Below are positions 1 through 8,774 of a stretch of DNA of 52,404 nt, piece by piece. Every line of letters starts with the position of its first letter. The stretch's first letter is position 1. Position numbers and translations under genes: made by a program. Source of the stretch: Thermoplasmata archaeon UBA61 (GTDB lineage Archaea; Thermoplasmatota; Thermoplasmata; Lutacidiplasmatales; UBA184); contig DASW01000005.1 of NCBI GenBank assembly GCA_002503985.1, forward strand, positions 1-52,404. The letters are read 5' to 3'. Under the pieces are notes generated by a model. It made no database searches and was not told where the DNA came from. It worked only from the letters and a program-made list of their open reading frames with translations.

Positions 1-192
1 CGGGCCGAACGCCTCTCCCCCGACTACAACCTCTCGCTGAACGCGGGCGCGAACGCCGGCCAGGTGGTGTTCCACGTCCACTTCCACATCATCCCGCGCT
101 ACGGGGAAGCGAACGCGTGGCGTTCCTCCGCGCGACCGACGCTCTCCGACAGCGACGCAAAGACCTTGGTCGCGGAGCTTTCACTGGCCTAA
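1..192 (+). CDS. HIT family hydrolase, C-terminal end
   Basis: The frame is open from the left edge and ends at TAA 190-192, so about 63 C-terminal residues are visible. They contain HVHFHIIPR, the histidine triad (HxHxHxx) of HIT nucleotide hydrolases, preceded by an N-L-S-L-N-A-G-A-N-A-G-Q segment typical of the strand before the triad. HIT proteins hydrolyse or transfer nucleotidyl groups (Hint/Fhit type, for example Ap4A or AMP-lysine); the substrate cannot be told from this fragment. The MEMO gene starts 6 bases after the stop, so the two are probably cotranscribed. Confidence 0.85.
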   Translation, partial: RAERLSPDYNLSLNAGANAGQVVFHVHFHIIPRYGEANAWRSSARPTLSDSDAKTLVAELSLA

Positions 193-198
193 AGGAAG

Positions 199-1062
199 AT
201 GCCGACACTTCCACGACGCCCGGCAGTGGCAGGACAGTTCTACGAAGGGGAGGGTGCCGCGCTCGCCCGCCAGGTGGAGAGCTGCTTTACCGACCCCCGC
301 GGGCCAGGCACGCTCCCGACACGCCAGAGGTCGGAGAGCCGTCGGGTTCGGGCCATCGTCGTCCCTCACGCCGGATACGTCTATTCCGGCCCCATCGCGG
401 CCCACGCGTATCGGCTCGTCGCCGCGGACCGACCGCCCGAGAGCGTTCTCATCCTGGGCGTGGACCATTACGGGGCGAGCCCGGGAGCCGCGCTCTCCGA
501 CCGGCCCTGGCTGACGCCGCTCGGTCCGACCCCGGTCGACTCGGACCTCGTGGCGGCGCTTCGCCACGCCCCCACCGTGGACGTCAACGAGAACGCCCAT
601 CGGCGAGAGCACTCCATCGAGGTTCAGCTACCGTTCTTGGAGTACGTTCTTCCCCACCCCCGGTTCGTGCCGCTCCAGGTCGGGTTCGGTCCGTACGAGT
701 TCCTGAAGGAGGTCGCGGACTTCGTCCGTTCCGCCGTCCGGGACCGGGACGTTCTCTTGATCGCCTCGACCGACTTCTCCCATTATGTACCTTCGACGAC
801 CGCGGAACGTCTCGACCGGATGGCGATCGACCAGATCCTCGCGCAGGACGCTCGCGGTCTCTACGAAACCGTGACGCGGAACGACATCTCGATGTGCGGG
901 ATCGCGCCCACGACCGTCCTCCTCGCCGCGCTCGAGGGCTTGGACGTGCGCCCCCGCCTCCTTCGCTGGGGGCACTCCGGCGAGGTCGAGAAGATGCGCG
1001 ACGTCGTGGGGTACGCGGCGATGGTCTTCGAGAGCGCCAACGAGCGCTCCCCCGTTAAATAG
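199..1062 (+). CDS. MEMO family protein (AmmeMemoRadiSam system protein B)
   Basis: A 287-residue protein matching the full length of the MEMO1/AmmeMemoRadiSam B family. It begins with R-R-P-A-V-A-G-Q-F-Y, the family's usual opening. Family landmarks follow in order: HAGYVYSGP near residue 55, GVDHYG near 90, the DFSHY block near 192, MCGIAP near 232 and GHSGEV near 260, which carry the conserved His, Asp and Cys residues. The fold resembles class III extradiol dioxygenases. The biochemical role in archaea is unsettled. The usual partners (AMMECR1 and a radical SAM protein) are not visible here. A TATA-like gttaaatag overlaps its 3' end and probably serves dcd. Confidence 0.92.
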   Translation: MPTLPRRPAVAGQFYEGEGAALARQVESCFTDPRGPGTLPTRQRSESRRVRAIVVPHAGYVYSGPIAAHAYRLVAADRPPESVLILGVDHYGASPGAALSDRPWLTPLGPTPVDSDLVAALRHAPTVDVNENAHRREHSIEVQLPFLEYVLPHPRFVPLQVGFGPYEFLKEVADFVRSAVRDRDVLLIASTDFSHYVPSTTAERLDRMAIDQILAQDARGLYETVTRNDISMCGIAPTTVLLAALEGLDVRPRLLRWGHSGEVEKMRDVVGYAAMVFESANERSPVK

Positions 1063-1091
1063 GACGGGAGGCTCCGCGCGCCCGGCCCTCG

Positions 1092-1658
1092 ATGATCCTG
1101 TCGGACGTCAAGATCCGGGACGCGTTACGCGAGCGGCGTATCGTCATCCGGCCGTTCCGCTCGGGTTGCCTAGGGACCAACTCCTACGACGTCCACTTGG
1201 GTCCGTACCTCGCGGTCTACGAGGACGCCGCCCTGGACGCGCGCGCGGACAACCGGGTCAAGGAGTTCCGGATCCCTCGGGATGGATACGTCCTGATCCC
1301 CGGCCAGCTCTATCTCGGAGTGACCGAGGAGTACACGGAGACGCACGGCTACGTCCCGTTCCTCGAAGGGAAGTCGAGCGTCGGCCGCCTCGGGATCGAC
1401 ATTCACTCCACGGCCGGCAAGGGGGACGAGGGGTTCTGCAACTACTGGACCCTCGAGATGAGCGTGAAGGTCCCGGTCCGGATATACGGGGGGATGCCGG
1501 TCGGCCAGCTGATCTACTTCGAGATCTCGGGCCCGGTCGCGCACAGCTACTCCCAGAAGAAGTCGGCGAAGTACCGCAAGGTCTCCCGTCACCCCACTCC
1601 CTCGCGAATGTTCCTCAACTTCCCCCCACCCCGGCCCGCGCGTCGTCGCCGAAGGTGA
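1092..1658 (+). CDS. dcd: dCTP deaminase
   Basis: A 188-residue protein of the dCTP deaminase/dUTPase trimer family, which converts dCTP to dUTP on the route to dTMP. It shows GTNSYDVHLG near residue 28, the substrate-binding GKSSVGRLGI near 93, and the catalytic stretch GDEGFCNYWTLE near 111 with the Glu of the TLE signature. The C-terminus YRKVSRHPTPSRM is the mobile lid region. A basic tail follows. The start ATG lies about 32 bases behind gttaaatag, consistent with an archaeal promoter and short leader. It could be the bifunctional dCTP deaminase/dUTP diphosphatase; sequence reading alone does not separate these. Confidence 0.93.
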   Translation: MILSDVKIRDALRERRIVIRPFRSGCLGTNSYDVHLGPYLAVYEDAALDARADNRVKEFRIPRDGYVLIPGQLYLGVTEEYTETHGYVPFLEGKSSVGRLGIDIHSTAGKGDEGFCNYWTLEMSVKVPVRIYGGMPVGQLIYFEISGPVAHSYSQKKSAKYRKVSRHPTPSRMFLNFPPPRPARRRRR

Positions 1659-1662
1659 TGGG

Positions 1663-2253
1663 ATGGCGGTTCGCCCGACCTCGCCGCGGACCCGGATCGC
1701 TCGTCTCCGATTCCCCCTCCGCGGCCGGCGGGTGGACCTCGTGATCCCCGTCCCGCCGCACGTTCGGTCCTTCGTCGCTCTCCTGAACGACCCCTCAGTG
1801 GCCCGCTGGACGCTCCACGTGCCGCACCCGTACCTCACGCGGGATGGACAGAAGTGGGTCCGACACGCGACCGCAGGCCGACGGAGCGGCCGGTGGCTCG
1901 GGCTGACGGTCGTGCGGCGCTCCGATGGAGCGGTCCTCGGCGGAGTGGGCCTCCACGACCTCGAGACAGGGAGGACGCGCGCCGAGGTCGGATACTGGCT
2001 CGGCCGCGAGTACCGGGGCCAGGGCTACGCGACCGAAGCGGTCGACCTCCTCGTTCGCACGGGATTCCGGCGCCTCGGACTCCATCGCATCGAGGCACGG
2101 GTGTTCCCGGGAAACGCCGCCTCCCGGGCCCTGGCCCGGAGGTGCGGCTTTCGCTACGAGGGTCGGATGCGGGACGAGGTGCAGAAGGACGGTTGCTGGC
2201 GCTCTACGCTCCTCTTCGCTCGGATTGCGAGCGACCCGCCGCCTCGACGGTAG
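1663..2253 (+). CDS. GNAT family N-acetyltransferase (RimJ/RimL-like)
   Basis: A 196-residue acetyltransferase of the GNAT fold, RimJ/RimL (Acetyltransf_3) subtype. Visible landmarks are GVGLHDLETGRTRAEVGYWL near residue 92, the acetyl-CoA pyrophosphate loop REYRGQGYATEAV near 114, and ARVFPGNAASRALARRCGF near 145, followed by the E-G-R-M-R-D-E-V-Q-K-D-G strand typical of this group. These enzymes use acetyl-CoA to modify ribosomal protein N-termini or small amines; the acceptor here is unknown. It starts 4 bases after dcd. The first 35 residues (Arg-rich) are less typical and the true start could be later. Confidence 0.87.
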   Translation: MAVRPTSPRTRIARLRFPLRGRRVDLVIPVPPHVRSFVALLNDPSVARWTLHVPHPYLTRDGQKWVRHATAGRRSGRWLGLTVVRRSDGAVLGGVGLHDLETGRTRAEVGYWLGREYRGQGYATEAVDLLVRTGFRRLGLHRIEARVFPGNAASRALARRCGFRYEGRMRDEVQKDGCWRSTLLFARIASDPPPRR

Positions 2254-2280
2254 TCGCCGTACGCACGGCCGGTGGAGCGT

Positions 2281-5166
2281 TCAGGCTCTCCGGCGAAGAT
2301 AGAACGCCGGCCGACCGGGTCGGGCTCGGTCCCGGCGTCCGAGCGGGTCCAGTTCGGCCGCTTCGCTTTCCCGCACGACCTTGACGGACGCGAACCCCAG
2401 GCGGCGGACGAAGTACCCCTCCGCTGCCCGCAAGGCCGCCTCCTCGTCCACGTGCGGGCCCGTGGGGGGAGGCTCCCCCCGTACGAGCTTGGCGACGCGC
2501 TGAACGTACTTCGCGACCTCCGCCCGGTGCGCGGCGACGGCCGGCTCGGAGGCCGCGCGCGCCATCATATCCCGGACGTTGGGCTCCTCGCCCCGCTCGA
2601 CCGTCTCGCGGAGCCATCGCTCCACGGTCTCCTTCCAAGGCTCGGCGACGTAGAATACCGCCTCTTCGACCGGCGGCTCGTTCCGGCCCTCGGCCGGGCG
2701 GAGAACGGCCCTCAGGTCCTCCTCGACACGGTCCAGGAACGCCTCGTGCGCGTCGGCCGCCTCGGAGCGGGCGAATTCGTCCACGCCCGGGAAACGCTCG
2801 ACCGCGACCAGACCGGGGAACTTCCCTTCCCCCAGCTCCTCCGCGAGATGGGGCGTCAGCGTGGCCAGCAAGCGGATCCAGGCTTGGGCCACTCGGGCCG
2901 TGGCTTCGCTCGGGACCCCTCCCCGTGCGTAGTACCGACGAAGCAGGGTGGGGATGCCCACGTACGTCACTTCGGCGGCGGAACGGAGGTCTGTGGCCTC
3001 GTAGGCGGACCGGACCGCGCTCACCGCACGGTGCATGGCGGAGTAGAGCCACGCATCGAGCTCGGGAGGTCCAGGGGAATCCCCCGCGGCCTCACGTACG
3101 AGTCGCTCCACCTCCGAAAGGCGGCCGACCGCCGAGTCGACGAGGGTCGGGTCCCACGTCAGGTCCTGGGCCGGGGACGCGGCGATGGCGTAGAAGAGTC
3201 GGAGGGCGTCCGGGCCCCACATTTCGAGGGCCATACCAATCGGCGGGATCCGGCCTCCCTTGCTCGAGACCTCCTTCTTCGAGACCTTTCCTCCGCTAGG
3301 ACCGGTGATCCAGCCGTTGACATAGATCCCCCGCGGCTGGAGCTCGGGCGGAAGGAGCCGCGCGTGGGTGTAGAGGAAGACGGGGAAGTGGACCCGCTTG
3401 TGCTCCTTCCCCCCGATATTGTAGTCGAGCGGGTACCAGTAGAGGAACTCGGCCCGGACCTCCTCGAGGAGCTTCCGGTCGACCGCGGGCTCGCCCGTTC
3501 CTTCGCCCAGGAAGACGTAGTCGAAGAACGCCTCGGTCAGCTGGGGTAGGGCAAGGCGACCCGTCGAAACGAACCGTCGGACCAGGAAGTATGCCATGTA
3601 GAACGTCGAGTCCGCGATCGGCTCGATGATCCACTCGGGGTCGAGGGGGAACGGAGTACCGAGCCAACGTCCCTTGCGGGTGCACGGTCGGTCCGTGAAC
3701 CAATCGATGATGCCGGGGAGCTCCCGTCCGTAGTCGGGCGGCCAGGTCACGAGGTGGGACGCGGACTCCCTTGTCCGCTCCTTCCAGTCGGGGTCCCCGT
3801 AAGCGAGGAACCATTGGTCCGGCACTTTCCGGATGATGACCGTGTGGCCGTTCCGGCAGATCACGGGCTTCGAGAACTCTTGGAGCTCGAAGGTCGGTCC
3901 TTCTGCCGCGAGCATCTCTACGACCTGCGTACGCGCCTCGCGGACGGAGACCCCCGCGAGCGCCGGGACCGTCATTTGACCCCGCGCGAACTCGAGACGG
4001 TAGAGACGTTCCGTCGCATCTTCGACGGCCTCGGTGTCCGCGAGACCGACCGCGCCGGTGGCCCGGAGGGCGCGTTCGGCGGGAGTGCCGGTCCCCGCGG
4101 TGAGCTCGGTCTCGGAGGCCGTCAGGGCGACCCGCGACGGGATCTCGAGCAGGACCGGGGGGGTCCCCAGGGTGGCCCGGACCGATTCCGGGAGCCCGCG
4201 CAGCGCCGCCTCGTCTGCCGGGGCGTGGGCGGGGACGCTCATCACCACCCCGGTACCGACCGTCGGGGTCACGAGAGAGCTCTCGAGGATCGGGACCTTT
4301 GTCCGCCGAAGGGGCACTTCGACCTCACGCCCGACGAGCTCGGAGGCGGGAACTTCGTGGCCCAGGTGCCCGCCGTGCTGCTCGACGAGCCGCTCGGCTC
4401 CGGTGCGTGCCACGAGGAACGCATGGTCTCCCTCGTGCCACACCACCAGCGTCTCGTTCGGCGCGAGCCACAAGTTCGTGACGCCGTAGACCGTCTCGGG
4501 CCGCAGCGTGGCGGCGAGGAGAATCCGACCGTCGTCGAGACAGAACGGCACGGTCGCGAACCGGAGGAGCTCGGCGTCGCCTCCCGCCGAAAGGTCGGTC
4601 TCCGACGGGTCGACGGCGACCGGTCCGCACACCGGGCAGACGGACGACGTGTACGTCCCCCGTACCAGGACCTTCGAGCGCTCGAGCGCGCGGAACTGCC
4701 ATCGAATGAACGCGCGGTAATCCTCGTCGATCGTCGTGAGGAACGACGTCTCGTCGAACAGCACCCCGATTGAGCGGAGGACGGACCGATACGACTCGCC
4801 GAGGAACCGCACGACGTACTCGGGGTCCTCGAGCCGACTCCACTCCGTAGGGGCGACTCCCCCGTCCTCCAGCTGCTGGAGAATCACCGGGTCCCGGTCC
4901 TGGACCCGCTGGGCGAACGTCACGGCGGGCAGGCCCGACGCATGGATCCCGAACGGGAACAGTACCGACTCGCCCAGCATCCGATGGTACCGGTGGAGCG
5001 CGTCGGTGTAGAGGAGGCCGCGCACGGTCCCTACGTGGAGGAACCCGCTGGGCCCAGGGTAGGCGTTGACCGCGTAGAACTTGCCGCGCGAGGGCACGCG
5101 CTGGCCCGTGGCGATCCCCGCCCGGCTCCACGCCTCCTGCCAGTGCCGGACCCGGGCCGCGTCCAT
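2281..5166 (-). CDS. leuS: Leucyl-tRNA synthetase, archaeal type
   Basis: A 961-residue class I aminoacyl-tRNA synthetase that charges tRNA-Leu. The N-terminus shows GKFYAVNAYPGPSG followed by the HIGH-motif variant HVGT and the leucine-pocket region FGIHASGLPA. A large insertion between about residues 190 and 450 is the CP1 editing domain, with a T-L-R-P-E-T-V-Y-G-V-T-N block. RDWFTD-like RPCTRKGRWLGTPFP and YWYPLDYNIGGKEHK lead to the second signature, here GKVSKKEVSSKGG instead of a textbook KMSKS. An anticodon-binding helical domain and archaeal C-terminal extension follow. A TATA-like caaatac sits about 27 bases upstream of the ATG, which supports this start. The gene is monocistronic and divergent from queE. 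Confidence 0.95.
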   Translation of the reverse strand: MDAARVRHWQEAWSRAGIATGQRVPSRGKFYAVNAYPGPSGFLHVGTVRGLLYTDALHRYHRMLGESVLFPFGIHASGLPAVTFAQRVQDRDPVILQQLEDGGVAPTEWSRLEDPEYVVRFLGESYRSVLRSIGVLFDETSFLTTIDEDYRAFIRWQFRALERSKVLVRGTYTSSVCPVCGPVAVDPSETDLSAGGDAELLRFATVPFCLDDGRILLAATLRPETVYGVTNLWLAPNETLVVWHEGDHAFLVARTGAERLVEQHGGHLGHEVPASELVGREVEVPLRRTKVPILESSLVTPTVGTGVVMSVPAHAPADEAALRGLPESVRATLGTPPVLLEIPSRVALTASETELTAGTGTPAERALRATGAVGLADTEAVEDATERLYRLEFARGQMTVPALAGVSVREARTQVVEMLAAEGPTFELQEFSKPVICRNGHTVIIRKVPDQWFLAYGDPDWKERTRESASHLVTWPPDYGRELPGIIDWFTDRPCTRKGRWLGTPFPLDPEWIIEPIADSTFYMAYFLVRRFVSTGRLALPQLTEAFFDYVFLGEGTGEPAVDRKLLEEVRAEFLYWYPLDYNIGGKEHKRVHFPVFLYTHARLLPPELQPRGIYVNGWITGPSGGKVSKKEVSSKGGRIPPIGMALEMWGPDALRLFYAIAASPAQDLTWDPTLVDSAVGRLSEVERLVREAAGDSPGPPELDAWLYSAMHRAVSAVRSAYEATDLRSAAEVTYVGIPTLLRRYYARGGVPSEATARVAQAWIRLLATLTPHLAEELGEGKFPGLVAVERFPGVDEFARSEAADAHEAFLDRVEEDLRAVLRPAEGRNEPPVEEAVFYVAEPWKETVERWLRETVERGEEPNVRDMMARAASEPAVAAHRAEVAKYVQRVAKLVRGEPPPTGPHVDEEAALRAAEGYFVRRLGFASVKVVRESEAAELDPLGRRDRARPGRPAFYLRRRA

Positions 5167-5270
5167 GTCGGCCCTTCGACACGGTTACCGTATTTGAGGG
5201 ATTCCCGAGGGACGGGCGCCCGGCGGCGCACCAGAGCCGATTTAGCCCCGCGGCCCTCCTCCTGGCGAAC

Positions 5271-5900
5271 ATGCGGATCATCGAGGTGTTCCACTCGCTC
5301 CAGGGCGAGGGACCGCTCACCGGGGTCCGCACCACGTTCATCCGGACCGCGCGATGCAACCTGCGCTGCGCTTGGTGTGATACGCAGTACTCCTTCGGGC
5401 CCGGACGCAGCCGTTCCATCGCCTCCCTGCTCACGGAGGTCTCTCGCCACAAGACCCGACACGTCTGCCTCACCGGCGGAGAGCCGCTCCTCCAGAGCGA
5501 GTCGGTGACGCTCGTGCGACGGCTCGCAGACCGGGGGATCACGACCGTGGTCGAGACCGGTGGGTCGCTCGACGTCTCGCCCTACCTCGGTGTTCCTCGC
5601 TTGGTCCTCAGCGTCGACGTGAAATGTCCCTCCTCCGGCATGGAGCGGCGGAACCGGTGGGCGAATCTCTCCCGGCTGAGGTTCCGGGACGTCCTCAAAT
5701 TCGTCATCGCGGACCGGAAGGACTACCTCTACGCCCGTCGCGTGGTCCGACGCTACCGGGGACCGGCGACCCTCGTCTTCCAACCGGTCTGGGGCACCGA
5801 CGCGGGACGGCTGGCCGACTGGGTCCTTCGGGACCGGCTCGACGTCCGACTGATGCTCCAAGAGCACAAGGTGCTGTGGGGCGAAGCCCCCGGTCGCTGA
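5271..5900 (+). CDS. queE: 7-carboxy-7-deazaguanine synthase (radical SAM)
   Basis: A 209-residue radical SAM enzyme that makes 7-carboxy-7-deazaguanine, a precursor of archaeosine in archaeal tRNA. The N-terminus has the QueE hallmark F-H-S-L-Q-G-E-G and the iron-sulfur ligands C29-x3-C33-x2-C36 (CNLRCAWCDT). A TGGEPLLQ SAM-binding motif follows near residue 65, and VDVKCPSSGM near 122 fits QueE. The gatttagcc element about 30 bases upstream of ATG suggests a nearly leaderless transcript. Other genes of the archaeosine route (queC, queD, tgtA) are not in the window. Confidence 0.94.
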   Translation: MRIIEVFHSLQGEGPLTGVRTTFIRTARCNLRCAWCDTQYSFGPGRSRSIASLLTEVSRHKTRHVCLTGGEPLLQSESVTLVRRLADRGITTVVETGGSLDVSPYLGVPRLVLSVDVKCPSSGMERRNRWANLSRLRFRDVLKFVIADRKDYLYARRVVRRYRGPATLVFQPVWGTDAGRLADWVLRDRLDVRLMLQEHKVLWGEAPGR

Positions 5901-5967
5901 ATCGCCCCGACGCTCGTCCCGACAGTTAGGCTAATGAGGCACGCTCCGTCGTCCGCATCTCCGGCTC

Positions 5968-7077
5968 ATGGCGTCGCAAGAACCGTCGTCCCGCACCGTG
6001 ATGGCGGGGTACGAATCGGTGTTCGGCAAGGCCAAGGGGATGGTCTTCCCCCGGATCGTCCTGGTCGGCCACGGGGTCCTCGAGGAGCTCGCGACCACGT
6101 GCCGCCAGTTCGGCTTCCCGAACCGGGGCGCCGTGGTCACTGGGCCGAAGACCGCCGAGATCGCCGGCCGCCGTGCCACGACTATCCTTCAGGAAGGCGG
6201 GTTCCATGCCGCCACGATCATCGCTCGCGAGGCCACTGAGGCGGAGGTGGACCGGGTAGCTGAGGAGGCTCGCGCCGCGAACGCGGAGTTCCTCATCGGG
6301 GCCGGCGGAGGGAGCAAGATCGACATCACGAAGGTCGTGGCCGCTCGCCTGCACATCCCGTTCCTGAGCCTCCCTACCTCGGCCGCCCACGACGGGATCT
6401 CCTCTCCGAGGGCCTCGCTCCACGGAGCGACCAGCATCACGAGCACCGAGGGGGCAGTTCCGATCGGGGTCATCGCCGACACGCAGCTCATCGTGCAGGC
6501 TCCCTTCCGGCTGCTCGCTTCGGGGTGCGCGGACGTCATCTCGAACCTGACGGCGACCCTCGACTGGAGGCTCGCGGTCCGGCTGCGGAACGAGGAGTAC
6601 TCCAGCACCGCGGCGACCCTCAGCGAGTACGCCGCCCAGGAGATCATGGACCATGCCTCCTCCATCAAGCCGAACCTGGAAGAATCGGTCTGGATCGCCA
6701 TCCGACCGATCCTGGTCGCCGGGATCGCGATGAGCGTCGCCGGTTCCTCTCGACCGTGCTCGGGCAGCGAGCACCTGTTCAGCCATGCTCTCGACCGGGT
6801 GTGCGCTCAGCCCAGCCTTCACGGAGAGCAGTGCGGGGTCGGTGCGATCATGATGATGTACCTTCACGGCGGCGACTGGAAACGGTTGAAGAACTCGCTG
6901 CTCACGATCGGGGCTCCAACGACGGCGCGCGAGCTTGGAGTCCGCAACGAGGAGGTGGTGAAGGCCCTCGTCATGGCCCACACCATCCGTCCCGACCGGT
7001 ACACCATCCTCGGCGACAACGGGCTGACCCGAGAGGCGGCGGAACGGCTCGCGACCGTGACCGGGGTGATCGGTTAG
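5968..7077 (+). CDS. egsA: sn-Glycerol-1-phosphate dehydrogenase
   Basis: A 369-residue NAD(P)-dependent dehydrogenase that reduces dihydroxyacetone phosphate to sn-glycerol-1-phosphate, the backbone of archaeal ether lipids. It belongs to the iron/zinc-containing polyol dehydrogenase family. Visible signatures are GAGGGSKIDITKV near residue 110, the SLPTSAAHDGISSP block near 135, the metal-ligand region CADVISNLTA near 187, and the two His-bearing segments SEHLFSHALD near 265 and LHGEQCGVGA near 283. Length is normal for the family. It is one of the clearest archaeal markers in the window. The UPF0179 gene begins 1 base after its stop. Confidence 0.96.
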   Translation: MASQEPSSRTVMAGYESVFGKAKGMVFPRIVLVGHGVLEELATTCRQFGFPNRGAVVTGPKTAEIAGRRATTILQEGGFHAATIIAREATEAEVDRVAEEARAANAEFLIGAGGGSKIDITKVVAARLHIPFLSLPTSAAHDGISSPRASLHGATSITSTEGAVPIGVIADTQLIVQAPFRLLASGCADVISNLTATLDWRLAVRLRNEEYSSTAATLSEYAAQEIMDHASSIKPNLEESVWIAIRPILVAGIAMSVAGSSRPCSGSEHLFSHALDRVCAQPSLHGEQCGVGAIMMMYLHGGDWKRLKNSLLTIGAPTTARELGVRNEEVVKALVMAHTIRPDRYTILGDNGLTREAAERLATVTGVIG

Positions 7078-7078
7078 C

Positions 7079-7507
7079 ATGGCCGAGATCACGCTCCTCG
7101 CCATCGCTGAATCCCGCGAGGGGTTCGAGTTCGTCTACCAGGGCGGCGCTCCCATCTGCCGGACCTGCGCGTTCCGACACGCTTGCCTCACCCTCGACCC
7201 GGGACGGCGATACGCGGTGACGAAGATCCGGCCGGTAACGCACCCGTGCGCGCTCCAGGAGACCGACGCCCACGTGGTCGAGGTGAAACCCGTCGCCCGC
7301 CCCCTCGTCGTGGACGCCCGAAGTGCGGTAGTGGGAAGCTCGGTCGAGGTAGGGCGGTACGCGTGCCGGCGGCTGGACTGCCCCAACTGGTCGGTCTGCG
7401 CCGGACCATCGCTGCCGGTGAACCAACGCTACCGGATCGAGCGGGTCGACGACGAACTCGCGGAGTGCCGAATCGGCCGAACGTTGAAACGGGTGGACGC
7501 GGTCTAG
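7079..7507 (+). CDS. UPF0179 family protein
   Basis: A 142-residue protein of the archaeal UPF0179 family. Eight cysteines are visible: a CRTCAFRHAC cluster near residue 27, HPCAL near 57, and C-x4-C-x4-C (CRRLDCPNWSVC) near 100. This spacing suggests a metal or iron-sulfur site, but no biochemical function is established for the family to my knowledge. The gene starts 1 base after egsA, so cotranscription is likely. The stop lies 10 bases before tRNA-Pro. Confidence 0.9.
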   Translation: MAEITLLAIAESREGFEFVYQGGAPICRTCAFRHACLTLDPGRRYAVTKIRPVTHPCALQETDAHVVEVKPVARPLVVDARSAVVGSSVEVGRYACRRLDCPNWSVCAGPSLPVNQRYRIERVDDELAECRIGRTLKRVDAV

Positions 7508-7517
7508 TTCTCGATGC

Positions 7518-7626
7518 GGGGCTGTGGGGTAGCTACGGGCGCGAGGAACAACCCTCCGTTCGCTCTACTGGTCCATCCTTCGAGCTTTGGGAGCTCGGGA
7601 CCCCGATTCAAATTCGGGCAGCCCCA
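7518..7626 (+). tRNA. tRNA-Pro(TGG) with a ~34-nt D-loop insertion (probable intron)
   Basis: Acceptor strands GGGGCTG (7518-7524) and CAGCCCC (7619-7625) pair perfectly, with discriminator A 7626. The anticodon stem CGAGC/GCTCG (7581-7585, 7593-7597) encloses TTTGGGA, giving anticodon TGG at 7588-7590. The T-arm is CCCCGATTCAAATTCGGG. The D-arm starts GGGTAGCT (7527-7534) but resumes only at TGGTCCATCC (7569-7578). The intervening 7535-7568 (34 bases if the mature loop reads AGCTTGG) can fold on itself and is best read as an archaeal intron at a non-canonical D-loop position. The exact splice sites and the bulge-helix-bulge motif were not verified. The size and place of the insertion match tRNA-Arg at 40496. 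Confidence 0.9.
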
Positions 7627-7640
7627 CTCGTCCGCGATGC

Positions 7641-8774
7641 CTACCCACGCACTCCGACCGTTTCACCGGGTTGAATAGACCGGTACAGTTCGAGCGCGCG
7701 GTCCAGCATCCGGTCCACCGAATACTCTCGGACCGCCGCGAGACCGGCCTTCCCGAGCTCCGCCGCGCGCTCCGGCAAGGCGACGAGCGCCCGGGTCATC
7801 TCGTCCTCGGAACGCACGCAAACGCCGGCCCCCGTTTCGCTGAGCTCGCGGGCGGCTCCCGCGTCGAACGCGACGAACGGCCGGCCGGCCGCCATCGCCT
7901 CGAGGAGCGTGATGCCGAACCCTTCGAAGGCGCTCCCTTGGACGTAGGCATCGGCCGCATAGAGCGAGCCCAGGAACGCCGGCCTCGACACGGGACCGAG
8001 GAATCGGACCGGCGCCGACAGCTCGCGCGCCAAGGCCTCGCAGTGCGCGCGGTCGTACGCGGTGCCCGGGACGTCGCGCCCCACGACCACCAACCCCCAG
8101 GCCCCGCAGGTCGCCGCGACCGCGCGGATGAGGCGGTCGACCCGTTTGTTGTCGAACAGCCCCCCCGCGTAAACGGCGACGTGGGGGGTCGAGAGGCCCC
8201 AGCCATCCCGAGCCGATTCCGCGTGCTCCGGGGGATGGGCGAACTCGGCGAGGTCGATCCCCACGGGAATGACTCGAACTCGGGCCGCCGGATATCCCCA
8301 GCTCACGACCTGATCTCGTTCCCCTTGGGTCAGGGCGAAGTAGCCGTCGAACGCACGGAGCCGGTTAGGCAGGTACCGGTCGTAGTAGAGCCACCGGATG
8401 AACCCGCGTCGCATCCAGTAGTGGTAGAATCCCATCGGCATGATCACCTGGGGCCAGTCGAAGGAGTTGGCGAACGGGAGGTAGTAGTCGACGTTCCAGA
8501 TGCGATTCCCGTTCTGCTGGAGGACGTCCGCGTCCAACGACCGCAAGAGGCGCAGGTAGCCCTTCGGGACCCGAAATCCGGCCACGTGGTGCATCCCGAG
8601 GCGGAGTACTCGGACACCGGCAATCGTCTCCTCGGCGGGAGTGTCCGGCTCCATCTGGGTGATGACCGTGACCGTGTGCCCGCGGGCCGCCGACCCCTCC
8701 GCGAGAAGCTGGACGAGCCTAGTGGCGCCGCCCAGTGCCGGCACGTACCGGAGTATCGGGAGTATTATCCGCAC
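7641..8774 (-). CDS. GT4 family glycosyltransferase
   Basis: A retaining GT-B glycosyltransferase of about 377 residues from GTG at 8774. The N-terminal domain opens V-R-I-I-L-P-I-L-R-Y-V-P-A-L-G-G with the Gly-Gly acceptor loop. The C-terminal domain has AVYAGGLFDNKRVDRLIRA and the sugar-nucleotide block SAFEGFGITLLEAMAAGRP with the E-x7-E pattern typical of GT4. A longer start at 8810 exists, but the TATA-like ctttaatg at 8812-8818 almost touches it, so the inner GTG is preferred. No signal peptide is seen; it should act at the cytoplasmic membrane face. It is divergent from the next GT4 gene. The donor and acceptor sugars cannot be inferred. Confidence 0.88.
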   Translation of the reverse strand: MRIILPILRYVPALGGATRLVQLLAEGSAARGHTVTVITQMEPDTPAEETIAGVRVLRLGMHHVAGFRVPKGYLRLLRSLDADVLQQNGNRIWNVDYYLPFANSFDWPQVIMPMGFYHYWMRRGFIRWLYYDRYLPNRLRAFDGYFALTQGERDQVVSWGYPAARVRVIPVGIDLAEFAHPPEHAESARDGWGLSTPHVAVYAGGLFDNKRVDRLIRAVAATCGAWGLVVVGRDVPGTAYDRAHCEALARELSAPVRFLGPVSRPAFLGSLYAADAYVQGSAFEGFGITLLEAMAAGRPFVAFDAGAARELSETGAGVCVRSEDEMTRALVALPERAAELGKAGLAAVREYSVDRMLDRALELYRSIQPGETVGVRG

